In this document: positions 27,183-34,821 of the stretch, piece by piece
How the letters are laid out: every line of letters begins with the position of its first letter
How positions within the stretch are numbered: position 1 is the stretch's first letter
DNA from: an uncultured Porphyromonadaceae bacterium
GTDB taxonomy: Bacteria > Bacteroidota > Bacteroidia > Bacteroidales > Muribaculaceae
Reading direction: 5' to 3'
Assembly: GCA_900550645.1 (NCBI GenBank)
Contig: URTA01000008.1
Location: forward strand, 1-64,000
DNA length: 64,000 nt
Notes under the pieces: generated by a model
Seen by the model: only the letters and a program-made list of their open reading frames with translations
The model's database searches: none
Told to the model about the DNA's origin: nothing
Program-made: the position numbers and the translations under genes

Positions 27183-28334
27183 TTATTGATTTTGATTTTG
27201 GAAATATGAAAGTGTTTTGGCGTATATGGTACGTATGTTGTCAGCCATTACTGCGGTGTCAAACCGTGCCACGTGACGCAGCCCTCGCATGGTCATGGCT
27301 GCCTTGTCCGCGCTGCCGTCGGTGACGCTGCGCAGGGCTTCTGCCATGCCGCGCACATCGTCGGGGTTGACGTAAATCGCCCCCTCGCCCCCTGCCTCTT
27401 CGAGGCATGACCCGGTCGCAGCGATCACTGGCCGGCGGCTCAATATGCCCTCGATTACAGGCAGTCCGAACCCTTCGTATCGAGACGGATAGGCTATTGC
27501 CTCGGCTGCCTGGTACACCCCTGGCAGGTCGGCAAACGGTACTGCCCCCATGAAGATGACGCGGTCTGCAACGCCCTCTTTTCGGGCTATGGCCTGCACA
27601 CGTTTCATATATGAATTGTCTCGCCCGATGGCGACGAGCTTTATTTCGGGCGGCAGTGCTGCCATGGCGCGGACTGTCAGCTCGAGGTTCTTGCGCCGCT
27701 CCACTGTCCCTACCTGCACCACATACCTCTCCGGCAGGTCGAGTCGCCGGCGCAGAGTGTCTGACTCCTCGTGGCTCCACTGTCTCGAAAACTGCGGGTC
27801 GCACCCCTGGTAAACCACGTCGATTTTCTCTTCCGGCACATTATAGTAATGTATGATGTCGCGCTTGGTACATTCGCTTATGGCTATGATGCGTGTGGCT
27901 GCCCGGCACGACCTGCCGTACTTGTAGTCGTACAGCAAGCGGTCGATAGCGGAATAGCAGTAGGGGAGACGGCGGTATATCACGTCGTGCATCGTCAGCA
28001 CCGAGGGTATGCCCGAAGCGGCGATGTTCAGCGGCAACTCGTTGCTCAGGCCATGGTACAGGTCTATCGCGTCATGGCGCATGTCGCGGACTATGCCACG
28101 TGACCGCCATGCGGCCGCGCTCTCCATGAAGCGTGGGTGGCGCACCATGAACCGGACTTGCGGAAATGTCTTGATGCGTGTGAGCCGGGGATTGTCGGTC
28201 ATGCGCGGTGTATAGACGAACAGTTCCTCGCCCTTGCGAGCCGACGCTGCGAGCTGCTCGATGACGAGCCGCGAGTAGTTGCCCAGTCCCGTATTGTTGC
28301 ACACGGCGCGTTTGCCGTCAAATCCTATTTTCAT
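27183..28334 (-). CDS. Family 4 glycosyltransferase
   Basis: This 383-residue protein has the GT-B fold of GT4 retaining glycosyltransferases. The N-terminus MKIGFDGKRAVCNNTGLGNYSR is the acceptor-side loop, and GLSNELPLNI and VLTMHDVIYRRLPYCYS follow. The C-terminal donor domain has YVVQVGTVERRKNLELTVRAMA and the EX7E-type motif EGFGLPVIEGILSRRPVIA with nearby GAIYVNPDD. Such enzymes build cell-surface or exopolysaccharide; no other glycan genes are adjacent, so the product is unknown. The ATG at 28334 was chosen because a promoter (28355-28386) lies just upstream and the homologous N-terminus begins there, although the frame is open for 57 more codons. Confidence 0.86.
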   Translation of the reverse strand: MKIGFDGKRAVCNNTGLGNYSRLVIEQLAASARKGEELFVYTPRMTDNPRLTRIKTFPQVRFMVRHPRFMESAAAWRSRGIVRDMRHDAIDLYHGLSNELPLNIAASGIPSVLTMHDVIYRRLPYCYSAIDRLLYDYKYGRSCRAATRIIAISECTKRDIIHYYNVPEEKIDVVYQGCDPQFSRQWSHEESDTLRRRLDLPERYVVQVGTVERRKNLELTVRAMAALPPEIKLVAIGRDNSYMKRVQAIARKEGVADRVIFMGAVPFADLPGVYQAAEAIAYPSRYEGFGLPVIEGILSRRPVIAATGSCLEEAGGEGAIYVNPDDVRGMAEALRSVTDGSADKAAMTMRGLRHVARFDTAVMADNIRTIYAKTLSYFQNQNQ

Positions 28335-28354
28335 TGCTGTCCCGTTTTGTTCCC

Positions 28355-28386
28355 CAAAGTTAGTCATATTCTCGCCGCTTTCCAAA
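28355..28386 (-). promoter_or_regulatory. Bacteroidetes promoter for the glycosyltransferase gene
   Basis: On the minus strand TTTG (28383-28386) is followed after exactly 20 bases by TAACTTTG (28355-28362), a full match to the -33/-7 consensus. The predicted transcript start is about 15 bases before the ATG at 28334. The 367-base gap to ybeY holds this promoter and the divergent ybeY promoter, and nothing else I can identify. Confidence 0.75.
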
Positions 28387-28639
28387 TCGTGTTGTTTGTG
28401 GGCGAAAAACCGTCTTCGAGCGGCGCGTATTTGCCGCCGGGCTGCCCGGCTGGGTGCGAATGTGACGCTCTCGCGGCGGTTAATTGGTTGTTTGTATGGG
28501 TGCAATGCTATTGTATTCAGGTGATTGCGTCGGTTTTGAACACCTGCTCTGTTTTTGTTCAGATAATTTGCGGAACAGGCTTTTCTCGGCGTTGTCCTCT
28601 TTTCCTCTCGAGTAATAGTGCCGTTTTCGGAAAAATTGC

Positions 28640-28647
28640 TATATTTG
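28640..28647 (+). promoter_or_regulatory. -7 box for ybeY-mnmG
   Basis: TATATTTG matches TAnnTTTG, 55 bases before the ybeY ATG. No clear TTTG box is found at 19-20 bases upstream. Confidence 0.45.
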
Positions 28648-28701
28648 CCAGCCTAATCAGCGCGGATGCCCGTGACAGGCGTCCGTCAAAATTTTTTGTC
28701 T

Positions 28702-29121
28702 ATGATAGAGTTTATGACGGAGGGTGTTGAAATGCCCTCGCTCGATGAGGAACGCATTGCGCGGTGGATTGATGCCGTGGCGCGTGACCATGGACTTGGG
28801 GTGGGGCAGGTGACTTACTGCTTCTGTGACGACGAGTATATACTCGCTGCCAACCGACAGTTCATCGGACATGACTATTATACGGACGTCATTACTTTCG
28901 ACTATGACCACGACGGCGTTATCAGCGGCGATGTCCTCATCTCGCTCGACACCGTAGCATCCAACGCCGAGAAGTTCGGTGTGACTGCGGATAACGAGTT
29001 GCTGCGCGTCATCATCCACGGGGTGCTTCACCTCTGCGGTATAGACGACAAGGGACCTGGTGAGCGTGAAATCATGGAAGCTGAAGAGAACAAGGCTCTT
29101 GAAGTGTATTCAACTCTCTGA
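28702..29121 (+). CDS. ybeY: Endoribonuclease / rRNA maturation factor YbeY
   Basis: This 139-residue metallo-endoribonuclease acts in 16S rRNA 3'-end maturation and ribosome quality control. The zinc motif reads IIHGVLHLCGIDDKGPGE: two His of the usual three are in HGVLH, and the third His position is Asp, which is the normal form in Bacteroidetes YbeY as I recall it. The upstream YTDVITFDYD and ISGDVLISLDTV motifs are typical. I chose the ATG at 28702, because the extra 12 codons open upstream are not conserved. mnmG starts 12 bases after the stop, so the two probably form an operon. Confidence 0.92.
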   Translation: MIEFMTEGVEMPSLDEERIARWIDAVARDHGLGVGQVTYCFCDDEYILAANRQFIGHDYYTDVITFDYDHDGVISGDVLISLDTVASNAEKFGVTADNELLRVIIHGVLHLCGIDDKGPGEREIMEAEENKALEVYSTL

Positions 29122-29133
29122 CGGCAAGCTGAT

Positions 29134-31101
29134 ATGCGTTTCGATTTCGATGTCATAGTGATTGGCGGCGGTCATGCCGGATGCGAAGCGGCTGTTGCTG
29201 CTGCGCGTATTGGTGCGGCGACGTTGCTTATTACCGCCGACATGAACCGTGTGGCGCAAATGTCCTGCAATCCTGCCATAGGAGGTATCGCCAAGGGTCA
29301 GATTGTCAGGGAAATAGATGCGCTTGGCGGTATGACAGGCATTGTGACTGACCTCTGTTCGGTGCAGTTTCGTATGCTCAACCGCTCCAAGGGTCCCGCT
29401 GTGTGGTCGCCGCGTGCGCAGTGCGACCGTACCAAGTACATTGACGTGTGGCGGCAGATACTTGACCGTACTGACAATCTCATGCTATGTCAAGACACTG
29501 TGAATGAACTTGTTGTCGAGGATATGCATGACGGACGCAAGTGTGTCAGGGGTGTTGTGACCGCTCTTGGCGTGCGTTTCAACGCCCCGAAAGTCATACT
29601 CACTGCAGGCACGTTCCTTAATGGGTTGATGCATTTCGGCGAGCAGCAGATACCCGGTGGGCGCATCTCCGAACAGTCCAGCCATGGTCTGACCGAGCAG
29701 CTGAAGGCTCTCGGTTTCAACGCAGACCGCATGAAAACAGGCACGCCGGCACGCATCGACGGCAGGACGGTAGACTACTCTCTCGCTGTGACGCAACAAG
29801 GTGATGACGCTGTCGAAGAAACAAATGTGCGAGTATCTCGCCCAGGTCTTGGCTCGTCTGGAAAGGTGTTGGTTAACAGGGATTTCCACAAATTTTCCTT
29901 CCTGCCTGAGATACAGCGCACACTCGCTCCGCGTGACTGCTATATAGTCCATACCAACTCCGAGGTGCATGAGATATTGAGGTCTTCGCTCGACCGCTCC
30001 CCGCTGTATAACGGCCAGATTAAAAGCATAGGTCCTCGATATTGCCCCAGCATTGAAACTAAAATTGTCACTTTCGCTGATAAGGATAGCCACCAGCTGT
30101 TTCTCGAACCAGAAGGTGAGACAACCTGTGAGTTTTACGTCAACGGCTTCTCGAGTTCGCTGCCGTGGGATGTTCAGGTTGAAGCCTTGCAGCACATACC
30201 GGCTCTCGCGGGCGTGCAGCTGTACCGTCCTGGCTATGCCATAGAGTATGACTTTTTCGACCCCACACAGTTGACGCATGATTTGCAGACCAAACAGGTC
30301 AGCGGTCTTTATTTCGCAGGTCAGGTGAATGGCACTACCGGCTATGAGGAGGCGGCGGCGCAAGGACTGATGGCGGGCATCAATGCCGCTCGGTCGTTGC
30401 ATGATTTGCCTCCTGTCGTACTTGGGCGCGACCAGGCATATATAGGTGTACTTATCGACGACCTCGTGACCAAAGGCGTTGACGAGCCGTACCGCATGTT
30501 TACTTCGCGAGCCGAATACCGCATATTGTTGCGCCAGGACGATGCGGACCTGCGATTGACTCCGCTTGGGCATGAAATGGGGCTTGCCTCAGACCGCCGC
30601 TTTTCATTGATGCTTTCCAAACGAGATGAGCGCGACCGGTTGATAGGGTGGTGCTCCGAGTTTTCTGTCAAGCCTACAGATGCGGTCAACGCGCTTTTCG
30701 AGTCTATTGGCTCGTCTTGTCTTGCAGGCGCAGTGCGCCTTGTCGAGCTGCTGAAGAGGCCGCATGTGGATTTGCAGATGCTTGCGAAAGCTGTGCCGGC
30801 TGTTAAGGCGCGGCTGCAAGAGCTGCCCGATGACCGTCGCGAGGAAATCATTGAGGCTGCGGAGATACTTGTCAAGTATGAAGGATATATACAGCGCGAG
30901 CGTGAACTTGCCGACAAGATGACCAGGCTCGACTATGTCGCGCTGAAACCTGACACCGACTACGAAGCCATTACGTCACTCTCCACTGAGGCTCGGCAGA
31001 AATTATCGCGCATCCGTCCGGCGACAATAGGGCAGGCCTCTCGCATCCCTGGGGTGTCGCCCGCAGATGTCAGCATTCTGCTGCTGTTGATGAACAGGTA
31101 A
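29134..31101 (+). CDS. mnmG: tRNA uridine-5-carboxymethylaminomethyl modification enzyme MnmG (GidA)
   Basis: This 655-residue FAD-binding protein works with MnmE to place the cmnm5 group on U34 of certain tRNAs. The FAD loop VIGGGHAGCEAAVAAARIG is at 9-27. The family signatures MSCNPAIGGIAKGQIVREID and GPRYCPSIETKIVTF are intact, as is the helical C-terminal domain that docks MnmE (RLDYVALKPDTDY and later). Length is slightly over the usual 620-630. In many bacteria gidA sits near the replication origin, which agrees with the ParB-site palindromes just downstream. Confidence 0.97.
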   Translation: MRFDFDVIVIGGGHAGCEAAVAAARIGAATLLITADMNRVAQMSCNPAIGGIAKGQIVREIDALGGMTGIVTDLCSVQFRMLNRSKGPAVWSPRAQCDRTKYIDVWRQILDRTDNLMLCQDTVNELVVEDMHDGRKCVRGVVTALGVRFNAPKVILTAGTFLNGLMHFGEQQIPGGRISEQSSHGLTEQLKALGFNADRMKTGTPARIDGRTVDYSLAVTQQGDDAVEETNVRVSRPGLGSSGKVLVNRDFHKFSFLPEIQRTLAPRDCYIVHTNSEVHEILRSSLDRSPLYNGQIKSIGPRYCPSIETKIVTFADKDSHQLFLEPEGETTCEFYVNGFSSSLPWDVQVEALQHIPALAGVQLYRPGYAIEYDFFDPTQLTHDLQTKQVSGLYFAGQVNGTTGYEEAAAQGLMAGINAARSLHDLPPVVLGRDQAYIGVLIDDLVTKGVDEPYRMFTSRAEYRILLRQDDADLRLTPLGHEMGLASDRRFSLMLSKRDERDRLIGWCSEFSVKPTDAVNALFESIGSSCLAGAVRLVELLKRPHVDLQMLAKAVPAVKARLQELPDDRREEIIEAAEILVKYEGYIQRERELADKMTRLDYVALKPDTDYEAITSLSTEARQKLSRIRPATIGQASRIPGVSPADVSILLLLMNR

Positions 31102-31132
31102 CTGTCCGCGAACACAGCTGGTTACAGGCTGA

Positions 31133-31150
31133 TTGTTCCACGTGGAACAA
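31133..31150. promoter_or_regulatory. parS-like ParB binding site 1
   Basis: TTGTTCCACGTGGAACAA is a perfect 18-bp palindrome. Its 16-bp core TGTTCCACGTGGAACA differs from canonical parS (TGTTTCACGTGAAACA) only by one symmetric change in each half-site. It lies in the 87-base gap between mnmG and apt, away from any T-tract, so a terminator role is unlikely. Confidence 0.7.
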
Positions 31151-31188
31151 ATTGAACTGAATAAAAACAATCACACAATATCGAAGTT

Positions 31189-31713
31189 ATGAAAATAGAA
31201 GACCTCAAAGCCATCATCCGAGATGTGCCTGATTTCCCCTCAAAGGGAATCATGTTTCGTGACCTGACCACAATGATTAAAGACGGCGACGCTCTGCGCA
31301 CCATGGGGCGTGCGGTTGCCGACCTGTATCGTGACAAGGGCGTGACTAAGGTCGTTGGCATCGAGTCTCGCGGTTTTATCGGTGGCTCTATCGTTGCATA
31401 CGAGCTCGGCTGCGGCTTTGTTCCCGCCCGCAAACCAGGCAAGCTGCCCTCTGTGACAATCAAAAAGGCATACGCCAAGGAGTATGGCGTTGACACCATC
31501 GAGATGCACAGCGATGCCATCAACGAAAATGATGTCGTGTTAATACACGACGACCTCCTCGCGACCGGCGGCACCATGGCGGCTGCCTACGAACTTGTCA
31601 AGAGCATGAACCCCAAGAAGGTCTATATCAATTTCATCGTTGAATTGACCGATTTGAAAGGACGCGACAACCTGCCAAAAGACTGCGAGGTTTCGTCGCT
31701 GCTTAAGTATTGA
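31189..31713 (+). CDS. apt: Adenine phosphoribosyltransferase
   Basis: This 174-residue cytoplasmic enzyme salvages adenine to AMP using phosphoribosyl pyrophosphate. The PRPP-binding motif is VVLIHDDLLATGGTMAA (about 120-136). The N-terminal IRDVPDFPSKGIMFRDLTT and the central GIESRGFIGGSIVAYELG are characteristic of Apt. Length is normal. It lies 87 bases after mnmG, with the first parS-like palindrome in between. A short hairpin 12 bases after the stop may end the transcript. Confidence 0.96.
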   Translation: MKIEDLKAIIRDVPDFPSKGIMFRDLTTMIKDGDALRTMGRAVADLYRDKGVTKVVGIESRGFIGGSIVAYELGCGFVPARKPGKLPSVTIKKAYAKEYGVDTIEMHSDAINENDVVLIHDDLLATGGTMAAAYELVKSMNPKKVYINFIVELTDLKGRDNLPKDCEVSSLLKY

Positions 31714-31725
31714 AAAGACGAAAAT

Positions 31726-31740
31726 CCCGATTAAATCGGG
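31726..31740 (+). terminator. Weak hairpin after apt
   Basis: A 6-bp stem CCCGAT/ATCGGG with a 3-base loop follows the apt stop; there is no clean T-tract after it. It may be a weak terminator, since an independent uvrC promoter starts ten bases later. Confidence 0.35.
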
Positions 31741-31749
31741 CGTTTAGAG

Positions 31750-31780
31750 TTTGTTGTAACCTTTCGGACAGGTACTTTTG
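31750..31780 (+). promoter_or_regulatory. Bacteroidetes promoter for uvrC
   Basis: TTTG (31750-31753), 19-base spacer, TACTTTTG (31773-31780): a complete -33/-7 match. The transcript would start near 31786 and leave a leader of about 60 bases before the uvrC ATG. Confidence 0.7.
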
Positions 31781-31844
31781 CCGCTTGAATTTCCACGGTT
31801 GATGCCTGTCCGATTTTTCAATACAAATCTCATAGCTGCTTGAT

Positions 31845-33785
31845 ATGGAAGAGGATGCGAATGTTTCACGTGAAACATCTAATGTCTCGAATCTTGTCGA
31901 TGTCGGTCGTGTTGTCGATGAAATCGGCGGGTTTTCTCTCGATATAGTCCCCGACCGCACTGTCGAGGATATACGCGAGAACCGCCCTGGCGAGAACCTC
32001 CGCCGCAAGATACTGTCCCTGCCTGAATCTCCTGGGGTGTACATGTATCTCAACCGCGACGGCAAGGTGATTTATGTCGGCAAAGCCAAGCGATTGAAAC
32101 GGCGTGTAAGTTCGTACTTCAACCGCATCCACAGCGTATTGCGCACGAATCTGCTGGTGCGGAATATCGTCGATATGCGTTTCATCGTCGTTGCAAGCGA
32201 GGAAGAGGCTCTGCACCTAGAAAACGCAATGATCAAGGAGTATTCTCCCCGGTACAATGTCCTGCTCAAGGACGACAAGTCTTATCCATGGATTGTGCTA
32301 ACAGCCGAAATGTACCCGAGGGTGTTCCTGACGCGCGAGCATGCCGAAAAAGGGCGGTACTTCGGCCCGTACACCAACGTCGCTTCTGCTAAAACAGTGC
32401 TACAGCTGATACGCGACATATATCCGCTGCGCAGTTGCTGCCATGCGATAACGCCCGATGTAGTCCGCCGTGGCAAGCTGCGCCTGTGCCTGGACTATCA
32501 TATCGGCAAATGCGGCGGCGCGTGCCAAGGGCTGATAGGGGAGGCGGATTACGCAGGCACCGTTTCATCGGTGCGCAAGATTCTCGGCGGCGGAACAGTG
32601 GAGCTGGAGCGTATGTTGCAACAGCAGATGAACGACCTCGCAGCGGAAATGCGCTTCGAGGAGGCTGCCGAGGTCAAGGAGAAATATCAGCTTGTCAAAA
32701 AATACAATGCCAAGAGCGTAATCCCGATGGCGGAAAACGGCGATTTCGACATATTCGGGTACGTAGAGGATGAGGACGGCCGCAGCGCATACGTCAACTT
32801 CATTCATCTGCACAACGGTGCGGTCGTTCAGAGCCTGAACTTGGAATACCGCCGCCGCCTCGAGGAACAGGGCGCGGAAATTCTGTCGATGGCAGTGTCG
32901 GAAGTGTCGCGCCGTTTCGGACGTGAGTTCGCGAAAGTGATCGTGCCGTTTCTCCCAGACGTGGAGTTTGGGGGAGTGACATTCACTGTGCCGCAGCGGG
33001 GTGCAATGCGCGGTATACTCGGTGTAGCCGAGAAGAACGCACGTCAGTATATGGCCGACAAGATAAGGCAGGCCGAGAAACTCAATCCCGACACCGCCGT
33101 GGAGCGGCTCATGGAGAGAATGAGGGCGGACTTTCGCCTCAATGTACAGCCGCGCCACATTGAGTGCTTTGACAACTCGAATATTCAGGGTACGAACCCC
33201 GTAGCAAGCTGCGTCGTGTTCCGCAACGGCAAGCCGAGCAAGAAGGATTACCGACATTTCCTCATCAAGACCGTTGTCGGTGCAGACGATTTCGCCTCTA
33301 TGAAAGAGGTGCTGCACCGCCGCTATTCGCGTATGATGTCTGAGGGGGAGAGCCTCCCCGACATGGTGGTCGTCGATGGCGGCAAGGGGCAGCTTAGCGC
33401 GGCTGTGGAAGCGTTTGACGAGATGGGAATACGCGGTCAGGTGGCGCTCGTCGGCATCGCTAAACGCCTCGAGGAGATATATTTCCCCGGCGACTCGTTC
33501 CCGCTGTACATAGACAAGAAAAGCCCCTCTTTGCGAGTGGTGCAGCATCTGCGCGACGAGGCTCACCGTTTCGGCATCACCCACCACCGGTTGCGCCGTT
33601 CCAAAGGGCAGGCCGTCAGCATGCTCGATACGATCCAGGGCATAGGCCCGGCGACGGTGACACGGCTCATGCGCCGCTTCAAGAGCCTGAAACGCATACG
33701 CGAGGCATCGCTTGATGAATTGGCGTCCGAAATAGGGCAGTCTAAGGCCAAGCTCGTTCATGATGCCCTCGCCATAGCAACTTGA
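31845..33785 (+). CDS. uvrC: Excinuclease ABC subunit C
   Basis: This 646-residue nuclease makes the dual incisions in UvrABC nucleotide excision repair. The GIY-YIG domain (LPESPGVYMYLNRDGKVIYVG, about residues 58-78) makes the 3' cut. A UVR helix pair (NDLAAEMRFEEAAEVKEKY) binds UvrB. The RNase H-like domain (CFDNSNIQGTNPVASCVVF) makes the 5' cut, and two helix-hairpin-helix motifs end the protein (IQGIGPATVTRLMRRF). About 50 residues precede the GIY-YIG domain, more than usual. This extension includes NVSRETSNV, encoded across a canonical parS site. No other ATG precedes the domain, so 31845 is the start. Confidence 0.95.
   Translation: MEEDANVSRETSNVSNLVDVGRVVDEIGGFSLDIVPDRTVEDIRENRPGENLRRKILSLPESPGVYMYLNRDGKVIYVGKAKRLKRRVSSYFNRIHSVLRTNLLVRNIVDMRFIVVASEEEALHLENAMIKEYSPRYNVLLKDDKSYPWIVLTAEMYPRVFLTREHAEKGRYFGPYTNVASAKTVLQLIRDIYPLRSCCHAITPDVVRRGKLRLCLDYHIGKCGGACQGLIGEADYAGTVSSVRKILGGGTVELERMLQQQMNDLAAEMRFEEAAEVKEKYQLVKKYNAKSVIPMAENGDFDIFGYVEDEDGRSAYVNFIHLHNGAVVQSLNLEYRRRLEEQGAEILSMAVSEVSRRFGREFAKVIVPFLPDVEFGGVTFTVPQRGAMRGILGVAEKNARQYMADKIRQAEKLNPDTAVERLMERMRADFRLNVQPRHIECFDNSNIQGTNPVASCVVFRNGKPSKKDYRHFLIKTVVGADDFASMKEVLHRRYSRMMSEGESLPDMVVVDGGKGQLSAAVEAFDEMGIRGQVALVGIAKRLEEIYFPGDSFPLYIDKKSPSLRVVQHLRDEAHRFGITHHRLRRSKGQAVSMLDTIQGIGPATVTRLMRRFKSLKRIREASLDELASEIGQSKAKLVHDALAIAT
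31861..31878. promoter_or_regulatory. parS ParB binding site 2, inside the uvrC coding sequence
   Basis: ATGTTTCACGTGAAACAT contains the exact canonical 16-bp parS TGTTTCACGTGAAACA at 31862-31877. It covers uvrC codons 6-11. It lies 728 bases from the variant palindrome at 31133. Confidence 0.85.
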
Positions 33786-33814
33786 TAGGTGCTATAGTGT
33801 TGATATATAAACGA

Positions 33815-34138
33815 TTATTGCGTAATTGGCGAGAATGACGGAATGAACTGTATGCCTAAAACGGAGGCTATTCTGATGAAACTTGAAAGCTGTATGTCTG
33901 TCTTGCCTCGTTCTACCCTGGCGATGTAACTCTGCTTGCGCCCCAATTTTTCAGCTACTTGTTTTTGGGTGAGTTTGAGTTCTCGCCGGCGGTCACGAAG
34001 TATTTGCCCATAGAACCAGGCCAACGCTTCTTCATGGAACTTTTCTCTGGATTCAGAACCGATTTTTCCGAATTCCTCGTCCAGTTGCTTGTTGAAGGTA
34101 TTTAGTTTCTTCAGCTTTTCAGGGTCTAATTGTCTCAT
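33815..34138 (-). CDS. Xre-family antitoxin, HigA-like
   Basis: This 107-residue protein has a helical N-terminal half and an HTH_3 (Xre/Cro) domain in residues of about 50-100 (RRELKLTQKQVAEKLGRKQSYIARVERGKTDIQLSSFIRIASVLG). It lies directly after the toxin gene, with ATGA start/stop overlap, in the toxin-first order typical of higBA. By family knowledge it should neutralise the toxin and repress the shared promoter. Its base composition is visibly more AT-rich than the flanking uvrC and rnr genes, suggesting acquisition by transfer. The 29-base gap to the convergent uvrC shows no terminator hairpin. Confidence 0.85.
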   Translation of the reverse strand: MRQLDPEKLKKLNTFNKQLDEEFGKIGSESREKFHEEALAWFYGQILRDRRRELKLTQKQVAEKLGRKQSYIARVERGKTDIQLSSFIRIASVLGIQFIPSFSPITQ

Positions 34139-34500
34139 AACTCAAATTTTTCTAAGATTGATAATGCGCGGATGATTTGCTTGTCGTAGTCCTTGGACGA
34201 TTTTTTGAGAAAGCCGCTTAGTAAGATTATATTGGTTGCTTCAATGACGTTTTCTTTGTCTGTTGCAAACAATATTGTGCGATATTCGTTTGTTCCGACA
34301 GAAACACGCATTTCGTATAGGTCTGTGTCTTGAAGGTGCTTGACGAATTTGGTGGGTATGTTGTAGATGCTTGTAATGACATCGATTACATACTTGAATT
34401 TCGTCTGCACCTTGTCGGACAATGAGTTGAAGAACTCCTCAAACTGTGGTGTTCTGTATATAGTCCTTATTCGTTGTTGGATGGTGTCATCGCATTTCAC
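34135..34500 (-). CDS. RelE/HigB-superfamily toxin (Gp49-like)
   Basis: This 121-residue protein fits the phage Gp49-like/HigB group: FEEFFNSLSDKVQTKFKYVIDVI, then KHLQDTDLYEMRVSVGTNEYRTILFATDKENVIEATNIILLSGFLKKSSK, then DYDKQIIRALSILEK. Members are ribosome-dependent mRNA endonucleases. The start codon appears to be GTG at 34500, as no in-frame ATG is available; the nearby ATG at 34495 is out of frame. A promoter-like element ends only a few bases upstream of that GTG, so the message could be nearly leaderless, or the true start may lie slightly downstream. It overlaps the antitoxin by four bases. Confidence 0.82.
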   Translation of the reverse strand: MKCDDTIQQRIRTIYRTPQFEEFFNSLSDKVQTKFKYVIDVITSIYNIPTKFVKHLQDTDLYEMRVSVGTNEYRTILFATDKENVIEATNIILLSGFLKKSSKDYDKQIIRALSILEKFEL

Positions 34501-34504
34501 GATG

Positions 34505-34536
34505 CAAAAATAATCAATTAGTCATATTTGTGCAAT
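34505..34536 (-). promoter_or_regulatory. Promoter for the toxin-antitoxin pair
   Basis: On the minus strand ATTG (34533-34536), a 20-base spacer and TATTTTTG (34505-34512) give a near-complete -33/-7 match. The predicted start of transcription is at about the GTG codon of the toxin. Confidence 0.5.
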
Positions 34537-34579
34537 AGGCAGACTCGAAAAAATGCCAATCGCGTGTGCCGGAGGAAAG

Positions 34580-34723
34580 ATGGAGTTAATTGAGTTAGCT
34601 ATTCATTTTTTTGGGTGCATTTGTAATGCATTGAAAATTAGCGTGTTTGTTATTTTGAGCAAGAGCTTTGATTGTGGTGTCTTGGATTTGATTGGGATTG
34701 TGGGGATTTTGTACATTCGATAA
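34580..34723 (+). CDS. Possible 47-residue hydrophobic small protein
   Basis: An ATG at 34580, preceded four bases upstream by GGAGG (34571-34575), opens a frame of 47 codons ending in TAA. The product (MELIELAIHFFGCICNALK and on) is hydrophobic, with two possible short membrane stretches. It sits in the AT-rich gap of about 320 bases between the toxin gene and rnr, and it contains the probable -33 box of the rnr promoter near its 3' end. Shine-Dalgarno sequences are rarely used in Bacteroidetes, and a frame of this length can arise by chance, so the call is weak. Confidence 0.2.
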   Translation: MELIELAIHFFGCICNALKISVFVILSKSFDCGVLDLIGIVGILYIR

Positions 34724-34738
34724 TTCTGGCTAAATTAG
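34708..34738 (+). promoter_or_regulatory. Promoter for rnr
   Basis: TTTG (34708-34711), a 19-base spacer and TAAATTAG (34731-34738), one mismatch from TAnnTTTG. The transcript would start near 34744, leaving a leader of about 78 bases. Confidence 0.45.
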
Positions 34739-34821
34739 CGTTCTAATAGTAGGGGGATGCAGCCGGCGGTGAGCGTCAGAGGGTGTGTCCGTCGAGTGAT
34801 TATTCTAATACACAGTTAGTT

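Noticed and set aside
31133..31150. Palindrome after mnmG as an intrinsic terminator
   Set aside because: There is no loop or T-tract, and its sequence matches the ParB site family, so a DNA-binding role fits better.
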